Source: an uncultured Pelagibacteraceae bacterium
Lineage (GTDB): Bacteria > Pseudomonadota > Alphaproteobacteria > Pelagibacterales > Pelagibacteraceae
Assembly: GCA_902534465.1 (NCBI GenBank)
Contig: CACAPU010000005.1
Span: 1 to 64,000, forward strand
Length of the DNA stretch: 64,000 nt
Direction: 5' to 3'
Below the pieces are notes generated by a model. It was given only the letters and a program-made list of their open reading frames with translations, was not told where the DNA came from and searched no databases. Of the stretch, positions 35,868 to 47,439 are shown piece after piece (within the stretch, counting starts at the first letter, position 1; every line of letters begins with the position of its first letter). The position numbers and the translations under genes were made by a program.

Positions 35868-37361
35868 ATGAATTTAATCAAACATTTTGTTGGAGGAAAA
35901 ATAACTCCAGGTAATTCAGAAAGAAAAGGTAAAGTCTTTAATCCTGCTACTGGAGAACAAGAATCTGAGGTTATTTTAGCCTCAAAATCAGATTTAGATG
36001 GTGCAGTTGAAATTGCACAAAAAGCTTTTGAGACTTGGTCATTAAATCCTCCACTTCAAAGGGCTAGAATAATGTTTAAATTTAAAGAGCTTATAGAAAA
36101 AAATTTTGATGAACTGGCAAAACTAATAGTCTCAGAGCATGGAAAAGTTTATGAGGATGCTAAAGGGTCATTAATAAGAGGATTAGAAGTTGTAGAGTTT
36201 GCATGCGGAATTCCACATTTACTTAAAGGAGAGTTTTCTGAAAATGTTGGAACAAACGTTGATAGTTATTCAATGCGGCAGCCTTTAGGAGTTGCAGCTG
36301 GTATAACCCCATTTAATTTTCCAGCTATGGTGCCGATGTGGATGTTTCCATTAGCAATTGCATGTGGAAATAGTTTTATTTTAAAACCATCAGAAAAAGA
36401 TCCTTCATGTCCGATGAAATTAGCTGAACTTCTTCATGAAGCTGGTCTTCCTGAGGGTGTCTTTAATGTTGTAAATGGTGATAAAGAGGTTGTTGACGCC
36501 ATATTAACAAACCAAAATATTAAAGCTGTTAGTTTTGTTGGATCAACTCCTATTGCTAAGTACATATATGAAAATGCAGCTAAAAATGAAAAGAGAGTTC
36601 AAGCATTAGGGGGAGCAAAAAATCATTTAGTTGTTATGCCAGATTGTGATTTAGATGGTGCCGTAAATGGTTTAATGGGTGCTGCATATGGTTCAGCTGG
36701 AGAAAGATGTATGGCGCAGTCAGTAGCAGTAGCGGTAGGAGATATAGGTGATGAGTTAGTCTCAAGACTATCAAAAAAAGCTGAAGCATTAAAAATTGGA
36801 CCCGGTATGGATAAATCATCTGAGATGGGCCCTTTAGTAACCAAAGAACATTTAGAAAAAGTAAAAGGCTATGTAGATCTAGGAGTTAAAGAGGGAGCAA
36901 AACTTGTTCTTGATGGAAGAAATTTGAAATTACAGGGATATGAAAACGGTTTTTATATTGGTGGGTGTCTTTTTGATCATGTGACTACTGATATGAGAAT
37001 TTATAAGGAGGAAATATTTGGACCAGTTTTATCTGTAGTTAGGGTAAAAACATTTGAAGAGGCTACAAAAATGATTAATGAGCACGAATACGGAAATGGA
37101 GTTAGTATTTATACTAGAGATGGAGATGCAGGTAGAACATTCGCAAGTAAAATTCAAGTTGGAATGGTAGGAATAAATGTTCCTATACCAGTTCCAATGG
37201 CTTTCCATAGTTTTGGAGGATGGAAAAGGTCATTATTTGGAGATAGTGGAACGCATGGTATGGAAGGTGTAAAATTTTATACTAAATTAAAAACTATTAC
37301 TTCTAGATGGCCATCAGGAATTAGATCTAATCCTGAATTTATCATGCCAACAATGAAATAA
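35868..37361 (+). CDS. mmsA: Methylmalonate-semialdehyde dehydrogenase (CoA-acylating)
   Basis: 497 residues of the aldehyde dehydrogenase superfamily. The catalytic Cys is in GSAGERCMAQSVAV, the MMSDH wording rather than the usual GQ(V)C. FNFPAMVPMWMFPLAI, SFVGSTPIAKYIY and GGAKNHLVVMPDCD are also MmsA-type. It converts methylmalonate or malonate semialdehyde to propionyl- or acetyl-CoA with NAD and CoA. In this place it could finish valine or three-carbon (propionate/acrylate-level) breakdown, feeding CoA esters to the TCA genes that surround it; that link is inference. Confidence 0.94.
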   Translation: MNLIKHFVGGKITPGNSERKGKVFNPATGEQESEVILASKSDLDGAVEIAQKAFETWSLNPPLQRARIMFKFKELIEKNFDELAKLIVSEHGKVYEDAKGSLIRGLEVVEFACGIPHLLKGEFSENVGTNVDSYSMRQPLGVAAGITPFNFPAMVPMWMFPLAIACGNSFILKPSEKDPSCPMKLAELLHEAGLPEGVFNVVNGDKEVVDAILTNQNIKAVSFVGSTPIAKYIYENAAKNEKRVQALGGAKNHLVVMPDCDLDGAVNGLMGAAYGSAGERCMAQSVAVAVGDIGDELVSRLSKKAEALKIGPGMDKSSEMGPLVTKEHLEKVKGYVDLGVKEGAKLVLDGRNLKLQGYENGFYIGGCLFDHVTTDMRIYKEEIFGPVLSVVRVKTFEEATKMINEHEYGNGVSIYTRDGDAGRTFASKIQVGMVGINVPIPVPMAFHSFGGWKRSLFGDSGTHGMEGVKFYTKLKTITSRWPSGIRSNPEFIMPTMK

Positions 37362-38330
<969 letters not shown>

Positions 38331-39491
38331 ATGAATATCCACGAGCACCAGGCAAAAGAAATACTTAAAAAGTATGGAGCGGTTGTACCCGAAGGCGTTT
38401 ATGCTTTTAATGTAAATGAATTAATTGAAAAAGTAAAAAATCTCAAAGCCGATAAGTATGTATTAAAAGCTCAAATTCATGCAGGAGGTAGAGGAAAGGC
38501 TGGAGGAGTAAAAATTGTTGATAATATTGCTCTTTTGGAAGAGGAAGCGAAAAAATTGTTTGGCAAAACATTAGTTACTCATCAAACTGGACCCTCAGGA
38601 AGAGAGGTGAAAAGATTGTATGTTGAAACTGCATCAGAAATAGAAAAAGAATTCTATCTTTCTTGTCTTGTTGATAGAGCTTCTGCAAAAATTGCATTTA
38701 TTTCCAGCGATCAGGGAGGAATGAATATTGAGGAAGTTGCTGTAAAATCACCAGAGAAAATAATAACTACTAAAGTAGATTTTAATGAAAGTATTTCAGA
38801 GGAAGACTGTAACAAAATTATTAAAATTTTTGATTTAGACAGCGATGCAAGTAAACAAGCAATCAATTTAATGAAATCAATTTACAAAATGTTCATTGAT
38901 ACAGATGCAAATTTAGTAGAGATAAATCCTCTCATTTTAACCAAAAAAAACAAAATTGTATGTTTGGATGCAAAGATGACTTTTGACGAAAATGCATTAT
39001 TTAAACATCCAGAAATTCAGAAACTTAGAGATTTTAATGAAGAAGAAGAAATTGAAATTGAAGCAAGCAAACATGATCTAGCATACATTAAATTGGATGG
39101 AAATATAGGATGTATGGTAAATGGTGCTGGATTAGCAATGGCCACCATGGATATTATTAAATTGTATGGAGAAGAACCTGCAAATTTTTTAGACGTAGGC
39201 GGTGGCGCATCCAAAGAAAAAGTTTCAGCTGCATTTAAAATTATCTTATCTGACAAAAATGTAAAAGGAATACTAATAAATATTTTTGGAGGAATAATGA
39301 GATGTGATGTGCTCGCTCAAGGTGTTATAGATGCGGCAAAAGAAATAAAAATAAAAGTTCCTTTAGTTGTGAGACTAGCAGGCACAAATTTCAAAGAGGG
39401 AAAAGAAATTTTAGATAATTCAGGACTAGAGATTATTTCCGCAAATGATTTATCTGATGCAGCAAAAAAAATAGTAGAGGCTATAAAATAA
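38331..39491 (+). CDS. sucC: Succinyl-CoA synthetase beta subunit
   Basis: 386 residues. Landmarks: [32 protein letters not shown] (ATP-grasp), [22 protein letters not shown], and [11 protein letters not shown] followed by [10 protein letters not shown]. It forms the nucleotide- and phosphate-transfer half of the enzyme converting succinyl-CoA to succinate. It abuts mdh and overlaps sucD by one base. Confidence 0.98.
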   Translation: MNIHEHQAKEILKKYGAVVPEGVYAFNVNELIEKVKNLKADKYVLKAQIHAGGRGKAGGVKIVDNIALLEEEAKKLFGKTLVTHQTGPSGREVKRLYVETASEIEKEFYLSCLVDRASAKIAFISSDQGGMNIEEVAVKSPEKIITTKVDFNESISEEDCNKIIKIFDLDSDASKQAINLMKSIYKMFIDTDANLVEINPLILTKKNKIVCLDAKMTFDENALFKHPEIQKLRDFNEEEEIEIEASKHDLAYIKLDGNIGCMVNGAGLAMATMDIIKLYGEEPANFLDVGGGASKEKVSAAFKIILSDKNVKGILINIFGGIMRCDVLAQGVIDAAKEIKIKVPLVVRLAGTNFKEGKEILDNSGLEIISANDLSDAAKKIVEAIK

Positions 39492-40366
39492 TGTCAGTCT
39501 TAATAAACAAAGATACTAAAGTAATTTGCCAGGGTTTCACAGGTGCCCATGGAACCTTTCACTCTGAACAATCTATTAAATACGGAACTAACTTAGTTGG
39601 TGGAGTTACTCCTAAAAAAGGAGGTCAAATTCATTTGGAAAGACCAGTATTCAATACTGTTAAAGAAGCCAAAGATAAGACAGGTGCAAATGCAACAATG
39701 ATTTATGTTCCTGCTAAGTTTGCAGCTTCAGCAATTATAGAGGCAATTGACTCATCTATAGAATTGATTGTATGTATAAGTGAGGGAATTCCAGTTTTAG
39801 ACATGCTTAAAGTAAAAAGAAGACTTTCGAACTCTAAATCGAGACTTATTGGTCCCAACTGTCCAGGTATAATAACTCCTGATGAATGTAAAATTGGAAT
39901 AATGCCTGGAAATATTCATAAAAAAGGAACAGTAGGAATTGTTTCTAGGTCAGGAACATTAACTTACGAGGCTGTAGCCCAAACCTCAGAAAATGGCCTT
40001 GGTCAATCTACATGTATAGGAATAGGTGGAGATCCAATAAATGGTACAAATTTTATTGATTGCCTAGATCTGTTTTTAAATGATGAAAAAACTGAGTCTA
40101 TAGTCATGATTGGTGAGATCGGAGGTACTGCTGAAGAAGAAGCTGCTGAATTTATAAAAAATCATAGGATAAAAAAACCAATGGTTGGATTTGTAGCTGG
40201 AATTACAGCACCACCTGGTAGACGAATGGGTCATGCTGGTGCAATAATATCAGGGGGAAAAGGTAACGCTGATGAAAAAATTAAAATTATGGAAAAATCT
40301 GGTATTACAATGGCAAAATCACCATCTGAAATTGGAATAACTCTATTGAATAAATTGTCTAATTGA
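39491..40366 (+). CDS. sucD: Succinyl-CoA synthetase alpha subunit
   Basis: 291 residues. Landmarks: [17 protein letters not shown] (CoA-binding), [14 protein letters not shown] segment ([13 protein letters not shown]), [25 protein letters not shown], and the phosphorylated His in [16 protein letters not shown]. It carries the phosphohistidine intermediate and binds CoA. sucA follows after 33 bases. Confidence 0.98.
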   Translation: MSVLINKDTKVICQGFTGAHGTFHSEQSIKYGTNLVGGVTPKKGGQIHLERPVFNTVKEAKDKTGANATMIYVPAKFAASAIIEAIDSSIELIVCISEGIPVLDMLKVKRRLSNSKSRLIGPNCPGIITPDECKIGIMPGNIHKKGTVGIVSRSGTLTYEAVAQTSENGLGQSTCIGIGGDPINGTNFIDCLDLFLNDEKTESIVMIGEIGGTAEEEAAEFIKNHRIKKPMVGFVAGITAPPGRRMGHAGAIISGGKGNADEKIKIMEKSGITMAKSPSEIGITLLNKLSN

Positions 40367-40399
40367 TAACATCTTATTCGTGTATAATTATTTTTAAAA

Positions 40400-43300
40400 A
40401 TGTCATCATCTAAAAATTTAGAATACAAAAAAACTTCATTTCTTAATAAATCAAATAGTGCATTTATAGAACAAATGTATGTGAAGTATGTAAATAACGA
40501 TCCAAATTTACCTGAGAGTTGGAAAAAATATTTTATTGATATTGGTGATGATATTAATTCAATAGTTAAAGAGGTTAATGGACCATCTTGGAGTCCAAGA
40601 CAAAATAAAATTGATGAGAGTAAAATACTTGAAAATGAAATTGAGATTTTAGAAAATCAAAGTAAAGAAATCGATCAAAATGATATAGTTGAAAGTAACA
40701 GCAATTCTATTAAAGCAGTTTCTTTGATTAGAGCTTATAGACAGCGTGGTCATTTATTATCAAAAGTTGATCCACTAGAAATGAGAGAAAGTGAGTATCT
40801 TGACGAACTACATCCTGAAAATTATGGATTTAAAAAAGATGATTATAGTAAAAAAATTTACTTAGATGGTGTCTTAAATAAAGAATATTCTAACATCAAA
40901 GAAATTCTCTCTGTATTAAGAAAAATTTATTGTGGAAATATTGGTTATGAATATATGCATATTTCAAATCCAACAGAGAGAAAATGGTTTCGTGATAGAG
41001 TTGAAAAAGATGAAAATGCATTGAAATTTACAGTAAATGGAAAAAATGCAATCTTAAACAAATTAATACAAGCTGAGGGTTTTGAAAAATTCTTACACAC
41101 AAAATATGTGGGATCAAAAAGATTTGGTCTTGATGGTGGTGAAAGTTTAATACCTGCGTTAGAGCAAATAATTAAAATTGGTGGTCAGTCAAATATTAAA
41201 GAAGTCAAAATTGGTATGTCCCACAGGGGAAGACTAAATGTTTTAGCTAACGTTTTACAAAAATCATACAAAAGAATATTTAACGAGTTTACTGGTGAAA
41301 TTAATAATACAGAGGAAGATAGCGCCGGTGATGTGAAATATCATTTGGGAGCATCTTCCGATAGAGAATTTGATGGAAATGTAGTTCATGTAAGTCTTAC
41401 TGACAATCCTTCACATTTAGAGGCAGTCAATCCAGTTGTCTTAGGTCAAACTAGAGCAAAACAATTTTTTCACAAGGATATAAAAAGAAATAAGGTTATT
41501 CCAATTTTAATTCATGGAGATGCCGCTTTCGCAGGACAAGGTGTTGTAGCTGAATGTTTTGCCATGTCTGGTTTGCCAGGCCATAATACTGGTGGAACAA
41601 TTCATATAATTGTAAATAACCAAATTGGATTTACAACCAGTCCAAGATTTGCAAGATCTTCACCTCACCCATCAGATATTGCTAAAATGGTTGAGGCTCC
41701 AATAATACACGTAAATGGCGATGATCCAGAGGCTGTTGTTTATGGATCAAGAATTGCAACAGAGTTCAGGCTTAAATTCAATCGAGATGTGGTTTTAGAT
41801 TTAGTTTGTTATAGAAGATTTGGACATAATGAGGGAGATGAGCCCTCTTTTACCCAACCTCTCATGTACAAAAAAATAAGATCACATCCTTCCACGGCAA
41901 AAATTTATGGATCAAAGCTTATAGATGAGGATTTACTTTCAGAAAATGATTTAAATAATCAAATTAATCAATTTAAAACTTTGTTAGATGATCAATTTAA
42001 AACTGCAAAAGACTATAAACCAAAAATAGAATGGTTTGAAGGTGCTTGGTCGAGTTATAAGCCTAAAAAAGGAAAAGATAAAAAAGGAATTACAGGTTCG
42101 GATCCTGATTTATTAAGAAATATCTCAGATAAAATAAATGTAATTCCTAACGAAACTAATGTTCACAAGACTATTAGTAAAATATTTCAAAATAGAAAAA
42201 AAACAATTGATCAAGGTTTTAATATTGATTGGTCATCAGCAGAAGCACTTGCTTTTGGTTCATTGTTGGAAGAGGGTTTCCCAGTAAGGTTTGTAGGTCA
42301 AGATTCTGGAAGAGGAACTTTTAGTCAAAGGCACTCAGTTTTACGTAATCAATTAGATAATACCAGATATATACCTTTAAACAGTATTTCAAAAAATCAA
42401 AAGAAATTCGAAATTGTAGATAGTTTCTTATCGGAGTTAGCAGTTCTTGGTTTTGAGTATGGTTATAGTTTAGTTGAGCCCAATACATTAACAATCTGGG
42501 AAGCACAATTTGGTGATTTTGCTAATGGAGCACAAGTTATAATAGATCAATTTATATCTTCAGGTGAAAGAAAATGGCAGCGAGCCTCTGGTTTAGTAAT
42601 GTTATTACCTCATGGATATGAAGGTCAGGGTCCTGAGCATTCATCTGCAAGATTAGAAAGATTTTTGCAATTGTGTGCTAATGATAATCTTCAAGTGATG
42701 AATTGCACAACACCAGCTAATTACTTTCATGCTCTTAGAAGACAAGTTCATCGTGACTTTAGAAAACCTTTAGTTTTAATGACACCAAAGTCACTTTTAA
42801 GAAACAAATATTGTGTTTCAAGTATTGAGGATTTTAATAAGCAAACTTCATTTCACCGAATTTTATGGGACCACGCACTAAATAAAGATTCTAAAAATTT
42901 TATAAAATTGAAAAAACCTGCAGAAATTAAAAAAGTTATTCTTTGTTCTGGAAAAGTTTATTTCGACTTATTATCTGCTAGAGAAAAAATTAAAAGAGAC
43001 GATGTAATCTTGTTTAGAATAGAACAATTATATCCTTTTCCCGTAAAAAGCTTAGTCAAAGAGCTTAAGCCTTACGCAAAAAATGCTAAATTTTATTGGT
43101 GCCAAGAAGAACCAAAAAATATGGGAGCATGGTTTTCAGTGAGAGATTATATTCAATGGACATTAGAAACTATTAAAGCTAAACATAATAATATTTCTTA
43201 TATAGGAAGAAATCCTGATGCATCTCCCGCAACTGGCTATGCAAGAAGGCATATGGTAGAACAAGAAGATATTATAAAAAAAGTTTTTGATAATGAGTGA
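40400..43300 (+). CDS. sucA: 2-oxoglutarate dehydrogenase E1 component
   Basis: 966 residues, typical length. N-terminal [17 protein letters not shown] (E2-binding region), [33 protein letters not shown], the thiamine diphosphate motif from [13 protein letters not shown] to VNNQIGFTT, and the transketolase-like C-terminal half with [21 protein letters not shown] and [20 protein letters not shown]. It decarboxylates 2-oxoglutarate and hands the succinyl group to the E2 lipoyl arm. Its last 8 bases overlap the sucB start. Confidence 0.98.
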   Translation: MSSSKNLEYKKTSFLNKSNSAFIEQMYVKYVNNDPNLPESWKKYFIDIGDDINSIVKEVNGPSWSPRQNKIDESKILENEIEILENQSKEIDQNDIVESNSNSIKAVSLIRAYRQRGHLLSKVDPLEMRESEYLDELHPENYGFKKDDYSKKIYLDGVLNKEYSNIKEILSVLRKIYCGNIGYEYMHISNPTERKWFRDRVEKDENALKFTVNGKNAILNKLIQAEGFEKFLHTKYVGSKRFGLDGGESLIPALEQIIKIGGQSNIKEVKIGMSHRGRLNVLANVLQKSYKRIFNEFTGEINNTEEDSAGDVKYHLGASSDREFDGNVVHVSLTDNPSHLEAVNPVVLGQTRAKQFFHKDIKRNKVIPILIHGDAAFAGQGVVAECFAMSGLPGHNTGGTIHIIVNNQIGFTTSPRFARSSPHPSDIAKMVEAPIIHVNGDDPEAVVYGSRIATEFRLKFNRDVVLDLVCYRRFGHNEGDEPSFTQPLMYKKIRSHPSTAKIYGSKLIDEDLLSENDLNNQINQFKTLLDDQFKTAKDYKPKIEWFEGAWSSYKPKKGKDKKGITGSDPDLLRNISDKINVIPNETNVHKTISKIFQNRKKTIDQGFNIDWSSAEALAFGSLLEEGFPVRFVGQDSGRGTFSQRHSVLRNQLDNTRYIPLNSISKNQKKFEIVDSFLSELAVLGFEYGYSLVEPNTLTIWEAQFGDFANGAQVIIDQFISSGERKWQRASGLVMLLPHGYEGQGPEHSSARLERFLQLCANDNLQVMNCTTPANYFHALRRQVHRDFRKPLVLMTPKSLLRNKYCVSSIEDFNKQTSFHRILWDHALNKDSKNFIKLKKPAEIKKVILCSGKVYFDLLSAREKIKRDDVILFRIEQLYPFPVKSLVKELKPYAKNAKFYWCQEEPKNMGAWFSVRDYIQWTLETIKAKHNNISYIGRNPDASPATGYARRHMVEQEDIIKKVFDNE

Positions 43301-44633
43301 AAAAATATTAGTTCCTGCATTAGGTGAGAGTATTACGGAAGCAACTGTTTCAAAATGGCTTAAAAAAGTTGGAGATCCAGTTGAAGTAGATGAAGCTATT
43401 GTTGAACTTGAGACTGACAAAGTTAACTTAGAAGTTCCATCACCATTAAGTGGAACTTTATCAGAAATTAATTCAAAAGATGGAGATACTGTTGAAGTTG
43501 GGGCAGTACTAGGTTCTGTTTCTGAAGGTAAATCAAATGTAGAAAAAAAAGCACCATCACAGCAAGAAAAAGAAGTAGAAACTATTTCTGAAGATCCCGT
43601 AAATGAGGAAAATACAAACGTAATAAATCTAGAAATAGAGAAAAAACCTACTCCAAAATTGGGTAAAATTTCTGCAACTAGCAAAGAAGAGCCAATGGAA
43701 CTTTTAGATGAGGTTAATGAAGAACCTCTTCTACTAACTGACGAAGTTCAAACAATCCAAACTACAAAAGTTAATCCTTTTGTTCTTTCACCAGCGGTGA
43801 GGAAAATTGCAGCTGAAAATAATATTGATGTGGAAAAGGTTAAAGGTACAGGAAGGGATGGCAGAGTATTAAAAGGTGACCTTTTAAGCTTGATGGGGAC
43901 AAATCCACAACCTAATCAAAGAAGAATTCAATATGGTGAAGAAGAGAGAATTAAAATGACAAGGTTAAGACAAACTATAGCTAAAAGACTTAAACAAGCG
44001 CAAGAAAATGCAGCAATGTTAACAACTTTTAATGAGGTTGATATGTCTGGTATAATGTCGATGAGAAAGGACAACCAAGATGATTTTAAAAGTAGATACG
44101 GAATAAAGCTAGGATTAATGTCATTCTTTGTAAAAGCCTGTGTCGTTGGTTTAAAATTATTTCCAGCAATAAACGCTGAAATTGAAGGTGAAGATATTAT
44201 TTACAAAAATTTTTATAATATAAGTTTTGCAGTTGGTACTGATAGAGGATTGGTTGTACCAGTTTTGAGAAATGCGGACGAAATGTCATTTGCTGAAATA
44301 GAAAAAGAAATTAAAAGACTTTCAGAAAAAGCCAATAGCGGAAATTTGTCAATTGAGGATCTTCAGGGAGGAACGTTCACAATTAGTAATGGTGGAGTTT
44401 ATGGTTCGATGTTATCAACTCCTATTTTAAACCCACCTCAATCTGGAGTATTGGGAATGCATAACATTGTAGAAAGACCAGTTAATGTTAACGGTGAAAT
44501 AAAAATTAAACCTATAATGTATTTAGCCTTATCATATGATCACAGAATAATAGATGGAAAAGAATCCGTCACATTTCTAAAAACTGTTAAGGAAAATCTT
44601 GAAGACCCAAGGAGATTATTTTTAAATATATAA
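43293..44633 (+). CDS. sucB: 2-oxoglutarate dehydrogenase E2 (dihydrolipoyl succinyltransferase)
   Basis: 446 residues from ATG at 43293. A TTG in the same frame at 43287 would add two residues and is less likely. Domains: lipoyl domain with the target lysine in [12 protein letters not shown] (about Lys43), an acidic Glu/Lys-rich linker, the E1/E3-binding domain ([30 protein letters not shown] in part), and the catalytic acyltransferase domain with the His-Asp pair in [13 protein letters not shown]. It forms the core of the complex. It overlaps lpdA by one base. Confidence 0.98.
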   Translation: MSEKILVPALGESITEATVSKWLKKVGDPVEVDEAIVELETDKVNLEVPSPLSGTLSEINSKDGDTVEVGAVLGSVSEGKSNVEKKAPSQQEKEVETISEDPVNEENTNVINLEIEKKPTPKLGKISATSKEEPMELLDEVNEEPLLLTDEVQTIQTTKVNPFVLSPAVRKIAAENNIDVEKVKGTGRDGRVLKGDLLSLMGTNPQPNQRRIQYGEEERIKMTRLRQTIAKRLKQAQENAAMLTTFNEVDMSGIMSMRKDNQDDFKSRYGIKLGLMSFFVKACVVGLKLFPAINAEIEGEDIIYKNFYNISFAVGTDRGLVVPVLRNADEMSFAEIEKEIKRLSEKANSGNLSIEDLQGGTFTISNGGVYGSMLSTPILNPPQSGVLGMHNIVERPVNVNGEIKIKPIMYLALSYDHRIIDGKESVTFLKTVKENLEDPRRLFLNI

Positions 44634-46027
44634 TGGCTGATAAATTTGATGTTACAGTAATTGGTGGTGGTCCTGCAGGATACGTTTGTGCTATAAGATT
44701 AGCTCAATTAGGCTTAAACACTGCATGTATTGAGTCAAGGGGATCATTAGGAGGAACTTGTTTGAATATTGGATGTATACCATCAAAAAGTTTATTAAAT
44801 CTATCTGAGAATTTTCATAAAGCTAAAAACTTTGCCAATATTGGTATTGAGACAGGTGAGATTAAATTAAATTTAAAAAAAATGATGGAAAATAAGGAAA
44901 AATCTGTATCAACGTTGACAAAAGGGGTGGAATTTTTGTTTAAAAAAAATAAGGTTACATACATTAAAGGGACCGGAACATTAAAAACTAAAGATGAAAT
45001 ATTAGTAAAAATTAATAATCAAGAGACAAAAATAAAATCAAACAAAATAATAATTAGCACTGGCTCAGCCCCTTTACCTCTTCCTGGTATAGAGTTTGAT
45101 GAAAAGCAAATATTATCTTCTACTGGTGCATTATCCATTTCTAAACTACCAAAAAAAATGATTGTTGTAGGTGGTGGATATATTGGTTTAGAAATGGGAT
45201 CAGTTTGGTCGCGACTGGGAACTGAAGTACAAGTTGTAGAGTATCTTGATCATATTACTCCAGGATTAGATAAAGAAATTTCTAACGAGTTTATGAAAAT
45301 TTTGAAAAAACAAAATATTAAATTTGATTTAAATACTAAGGTCGAAAAAATTTCTAAAAATAGTGAAGGAGTTGAAGTAGAAATTTCAAATGAAGGAAAA
45401 AAAAGTAAGTTAGAAGCTGACGTGGTTCTTATTTCAGTGGGTCGAAAACCTTATACTGATAATTTAAATTTAGATAATATTGGTGTTATTCTTGATAAAA
45501 AAGGAAGAATTAAAGTTGATAAAAATTTTGAGACAAATATTAAAAATATTTATGCAATAGGTGATGTAATAGATGGTCCTATGCTAGCGCATAAGGCAGA
45601 AGAAGAGGGGATAGCTGTTGCAGAACTTATTGCAGGTCAATCTGGACATGTAAATTATAATTTGATACCAGGAGTAATATATACATCCCCAGAAGTTGCT
45701 TATGTAGGTGAAAATGAGGAGCAGCTTAAAGAAAAAAACATAGATTATAAAATTGGAAAATTTCCTTTCATGGCAAATTCAAGAGCTAAGGCAATAAATG
45801 AACCTGAGGGGTTTGTAAAAATATTAGCTGATAGCTCAACAGATCGTGTTTTAGGTGTTCATATTATTGGCCCACATGCTGGAGAAATGATTGCTGAGAT
45901 GTCTATTGCTATGGAGTTTGGAGCAAGTTCTGAGGATATCGCAAGAACTTGCCATGCACATCCAACTTTTTCAGAGGCAATTAAGGAAGCAGCATTATCT
46001 GTAGATAAGAGACAGATCCACTCATAA
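44633..46027 (+). CDS. lpdA: Dihydrolipoyl dehydrogenase (E3)
   Basis: 464 residues. Landmarks: VIGGGPAGYVCAIRLAQLG (FAD), the redox cysteines in GGTCLNIGCIPSK, VVGGGYIGLEMGSVW (NAD), YAIGDVIDGPMLAHKAEEEG and the C-terminal catalytic His-Glu in CHAHPTFSEAIKEAAL. It reoxidises the lipoyl arm of 2-oxoglutarate dehydrogenase, and can also serve other lipoyl complexes. It ends the mdh-sucCD-sucAB-lpdA unit. Confidence 0.98.
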   Translation: MADKFDVTVIGGGPAGYVCAIRLAQLGLNTACIESRGSLGGTCLNIGCIPSKSLLNLSENFHKAKNFANIGIETGEIKLNLKKMMENKEKSVSTLTKGVEFLFKKNKVTYIKGTGTLKTKDEILVKINNQETKIKSNKIIISTGSAPLPLPGIEFDEKQILSSTGALSISKLPKKMIVVGGGYIGLEMGSVWSRLGTEVQVVEYLDHITPGLDKEISNEFMKILKKQNIKFDLNTKVEKISKNSEGVEVEISNEGKKSKLEADVVLISVGRKPYTDNLNLDNIGVILDKKGRIKVDKNFETNIKNIYAIGDVIDGPMLAHKAEEEGIAVAELIAGQSGHVNYNLIPGVIYTSPEVAYVGENEEQLKEKNIDYKIGKFPFMANSRAKAINEPEGFVKILADSSTDRVLGVHIIGPHAGEMIAEMSIAMEFGASSEDIARTCHAHPTFSEAIKEAALSVDKRQIHS

Positions 46028-46086
46028 ACTAGACTTAAAATTATATCTTTCATTATGTTAATCACAAAGTAGTGATATATTTAAGA

Positions 46087-47439
46087 ATGAGTATAAACTT
46101 AGGTAAAAAATTTCTTTCTCAAAAAAATTTTAAGGATGCTGAAGAAGTATTTCTAGATTTAAATAAAAATAATAATAATTTTGAGATTAATTATAACCTT
46201 GGTATCGTTTATTTTGAACTAAAGAAAATTAAAGAAAGTTTAAAATATTTTGAAAAGTGTAAAAAAATAGATCCTAGATCCTTAAATACTTATTTAAAAA
46301 TTGCATACCTGGAACAGACTACAGGTGATATAGAAAAATCACTATTAACTTATCTCAAAGTTTTGGATATAAATATAAAAGATATAAGAGCTTACTATGG
46401 AATTTTTACGTTAAATCCTAAATTTCTCAAAAAGAGTCATTTTGAAGTTATTAAACAAATTAATGAGAGCCCAAAAGCAAACGCTTTAGAAAAGTTTTTA
46501 TCCGAATTTTTGATATCTAAAAAGGAAAAGAGTGAAGGCAACATTGATAAGGAATTGATTTTTTTAAATAATGCTCACAATCTCTGTTTTGATTTTAAAA
46601 AAGAGTATAATCTACAATCACAAAAATATTACTCACAAGTAATTTTAGAGCATTACAATCAAACAAATTTTATTAATAATGATAAGAATTCTTATTTATT
46701 TGATGATATTTCGCCAATATTTATTATAGGTTTACCTAGATCTGGATCTACATTGATTGAGGCAATTATTACCTCTTCTGAAGACAAGATTCCATCATTC
46801 GGAGAAAGTTCCTTTATAAATATGGGAATAATAAATCAACTTTCATATAAAATATTGTCAAATATTGAAAGCAAAAAAACATTTGATTTTAAAGTTAATG
46901 AATTCAAAGATTTCATTAACAAAAAATATTCTCAGTTTTCATTAATTGGAAGTAAAACAAAAAATTTTGTGGATAAATCTTTGGAAAATTTTTTTAATTT
47001 AGAATTTATATTAAGCATTTTTCCTAAGGCTCGTTTCTTACATTGTCACAGAAATCTTAAAGACTCAATAGTTGGAATTTACCAATCATTATTGCCTGAT
47101 ATTTCATGGACTCATAATATAGAAAATATAATAAGTTATATTGATAACTATAAAAATATAATGGATTACTTCAAAAAAAAATATCCGGACAAAATTTTCG
47201 ATATTTCCCTGGAATACTTGACGAATAATAAGGAGGAAGTTTCAAAAGATATTTTCAATTTTTGCAATATCAAATGGAACTCTTACGTTCTTGAGTATTA
47301 TAAGAGAGTTGATCTAGATATTAGAACAACAAGTAATATTCAAATCAGAAACGAGATTACCAGTTATGACTCTAAGAAATATTCACAATATTATAATTTG
47401 TTTAAGAATTATAAAGATAAATATAATTGGCTAAAATAA
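46087..47439 (+). CDS. TPR-repeat sulfotransferase-family protein
   Basis: 450 residues from ATG at 46087; a GTG at 46072 would add five. Residues 1 to about 120 form tetratricopeptide-like helical pairs (KKFLSQKNFKDAEEVFLDL, YNLGIVYFELKKIKESLKYF, LKIAYLEQTTGDIEKSLLTY). From about residue 208 comes a sulfotransferase domain: PIFIIGLPRSGSTLIEAII (the PAPS 5'-phosphate loop), a FGESSF segment, and RFLHCHRNLKDSIVGIYQS (the 3'-phosphate-binding region with Arg and Ser). Such proteins are widespread in marine bacteria; the acceptor is unknown, and tyrosine sulfation-like chemistry is only a possibility. No signal peptide, so cytoplasmic. priA follows with no gap. Confidence 0.83.
   Translation: MSINLGKKFLSQKNFKDAEEVFLDLNKNNNNFEINYNLGIVYFELKKIKESLKYFEKCKKIDPRSLNTYLKIAYLEQTTGDIEKSLLTYLKVLDINIKDIRAYYGIFTLNPKFLKKSHFEVIKQINESPKANALEKFLSEFLISKKEKSEGNIDKELIFLNNAHNLCFDFKKEYNLQSQKYYSQVILEHYNQTNFINNDKNSYLFDDISPIFIIGLPRSGSTLIEAIITSSEDKIPSFGESSFINMGIINQLSYKILSNIESKKTFDFKVNEFKDFINKKYSQFSLIGSKTKNFVDKSLENFFNLEFILSIFPKARFLHCHRNLKDSIVGIYQSLLPDISWTHNIENIISYIDNYKNIMDYFKKKYPDKIFDISLEYLTNNKEEVSKDIFNFCNIKWNSYVLEYYKRVDLDIRTTSNIQIRNEITSYDSKKYSQYYNLFKNYKDKYNWLK

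Noticed and set aside
43287..43292. TTG start for sucB
   Set aside because: ATG at 43293 is 6 bases downstream and gives the standard E2 N-terminus.
46061..46076. Hairpin ATCAC/GTGAT before the TPR-sulfotransferase
   Set aside because: Only 5 bp with a 6-base loop in AT-rich sequence; not enough to claim a regulatory element.
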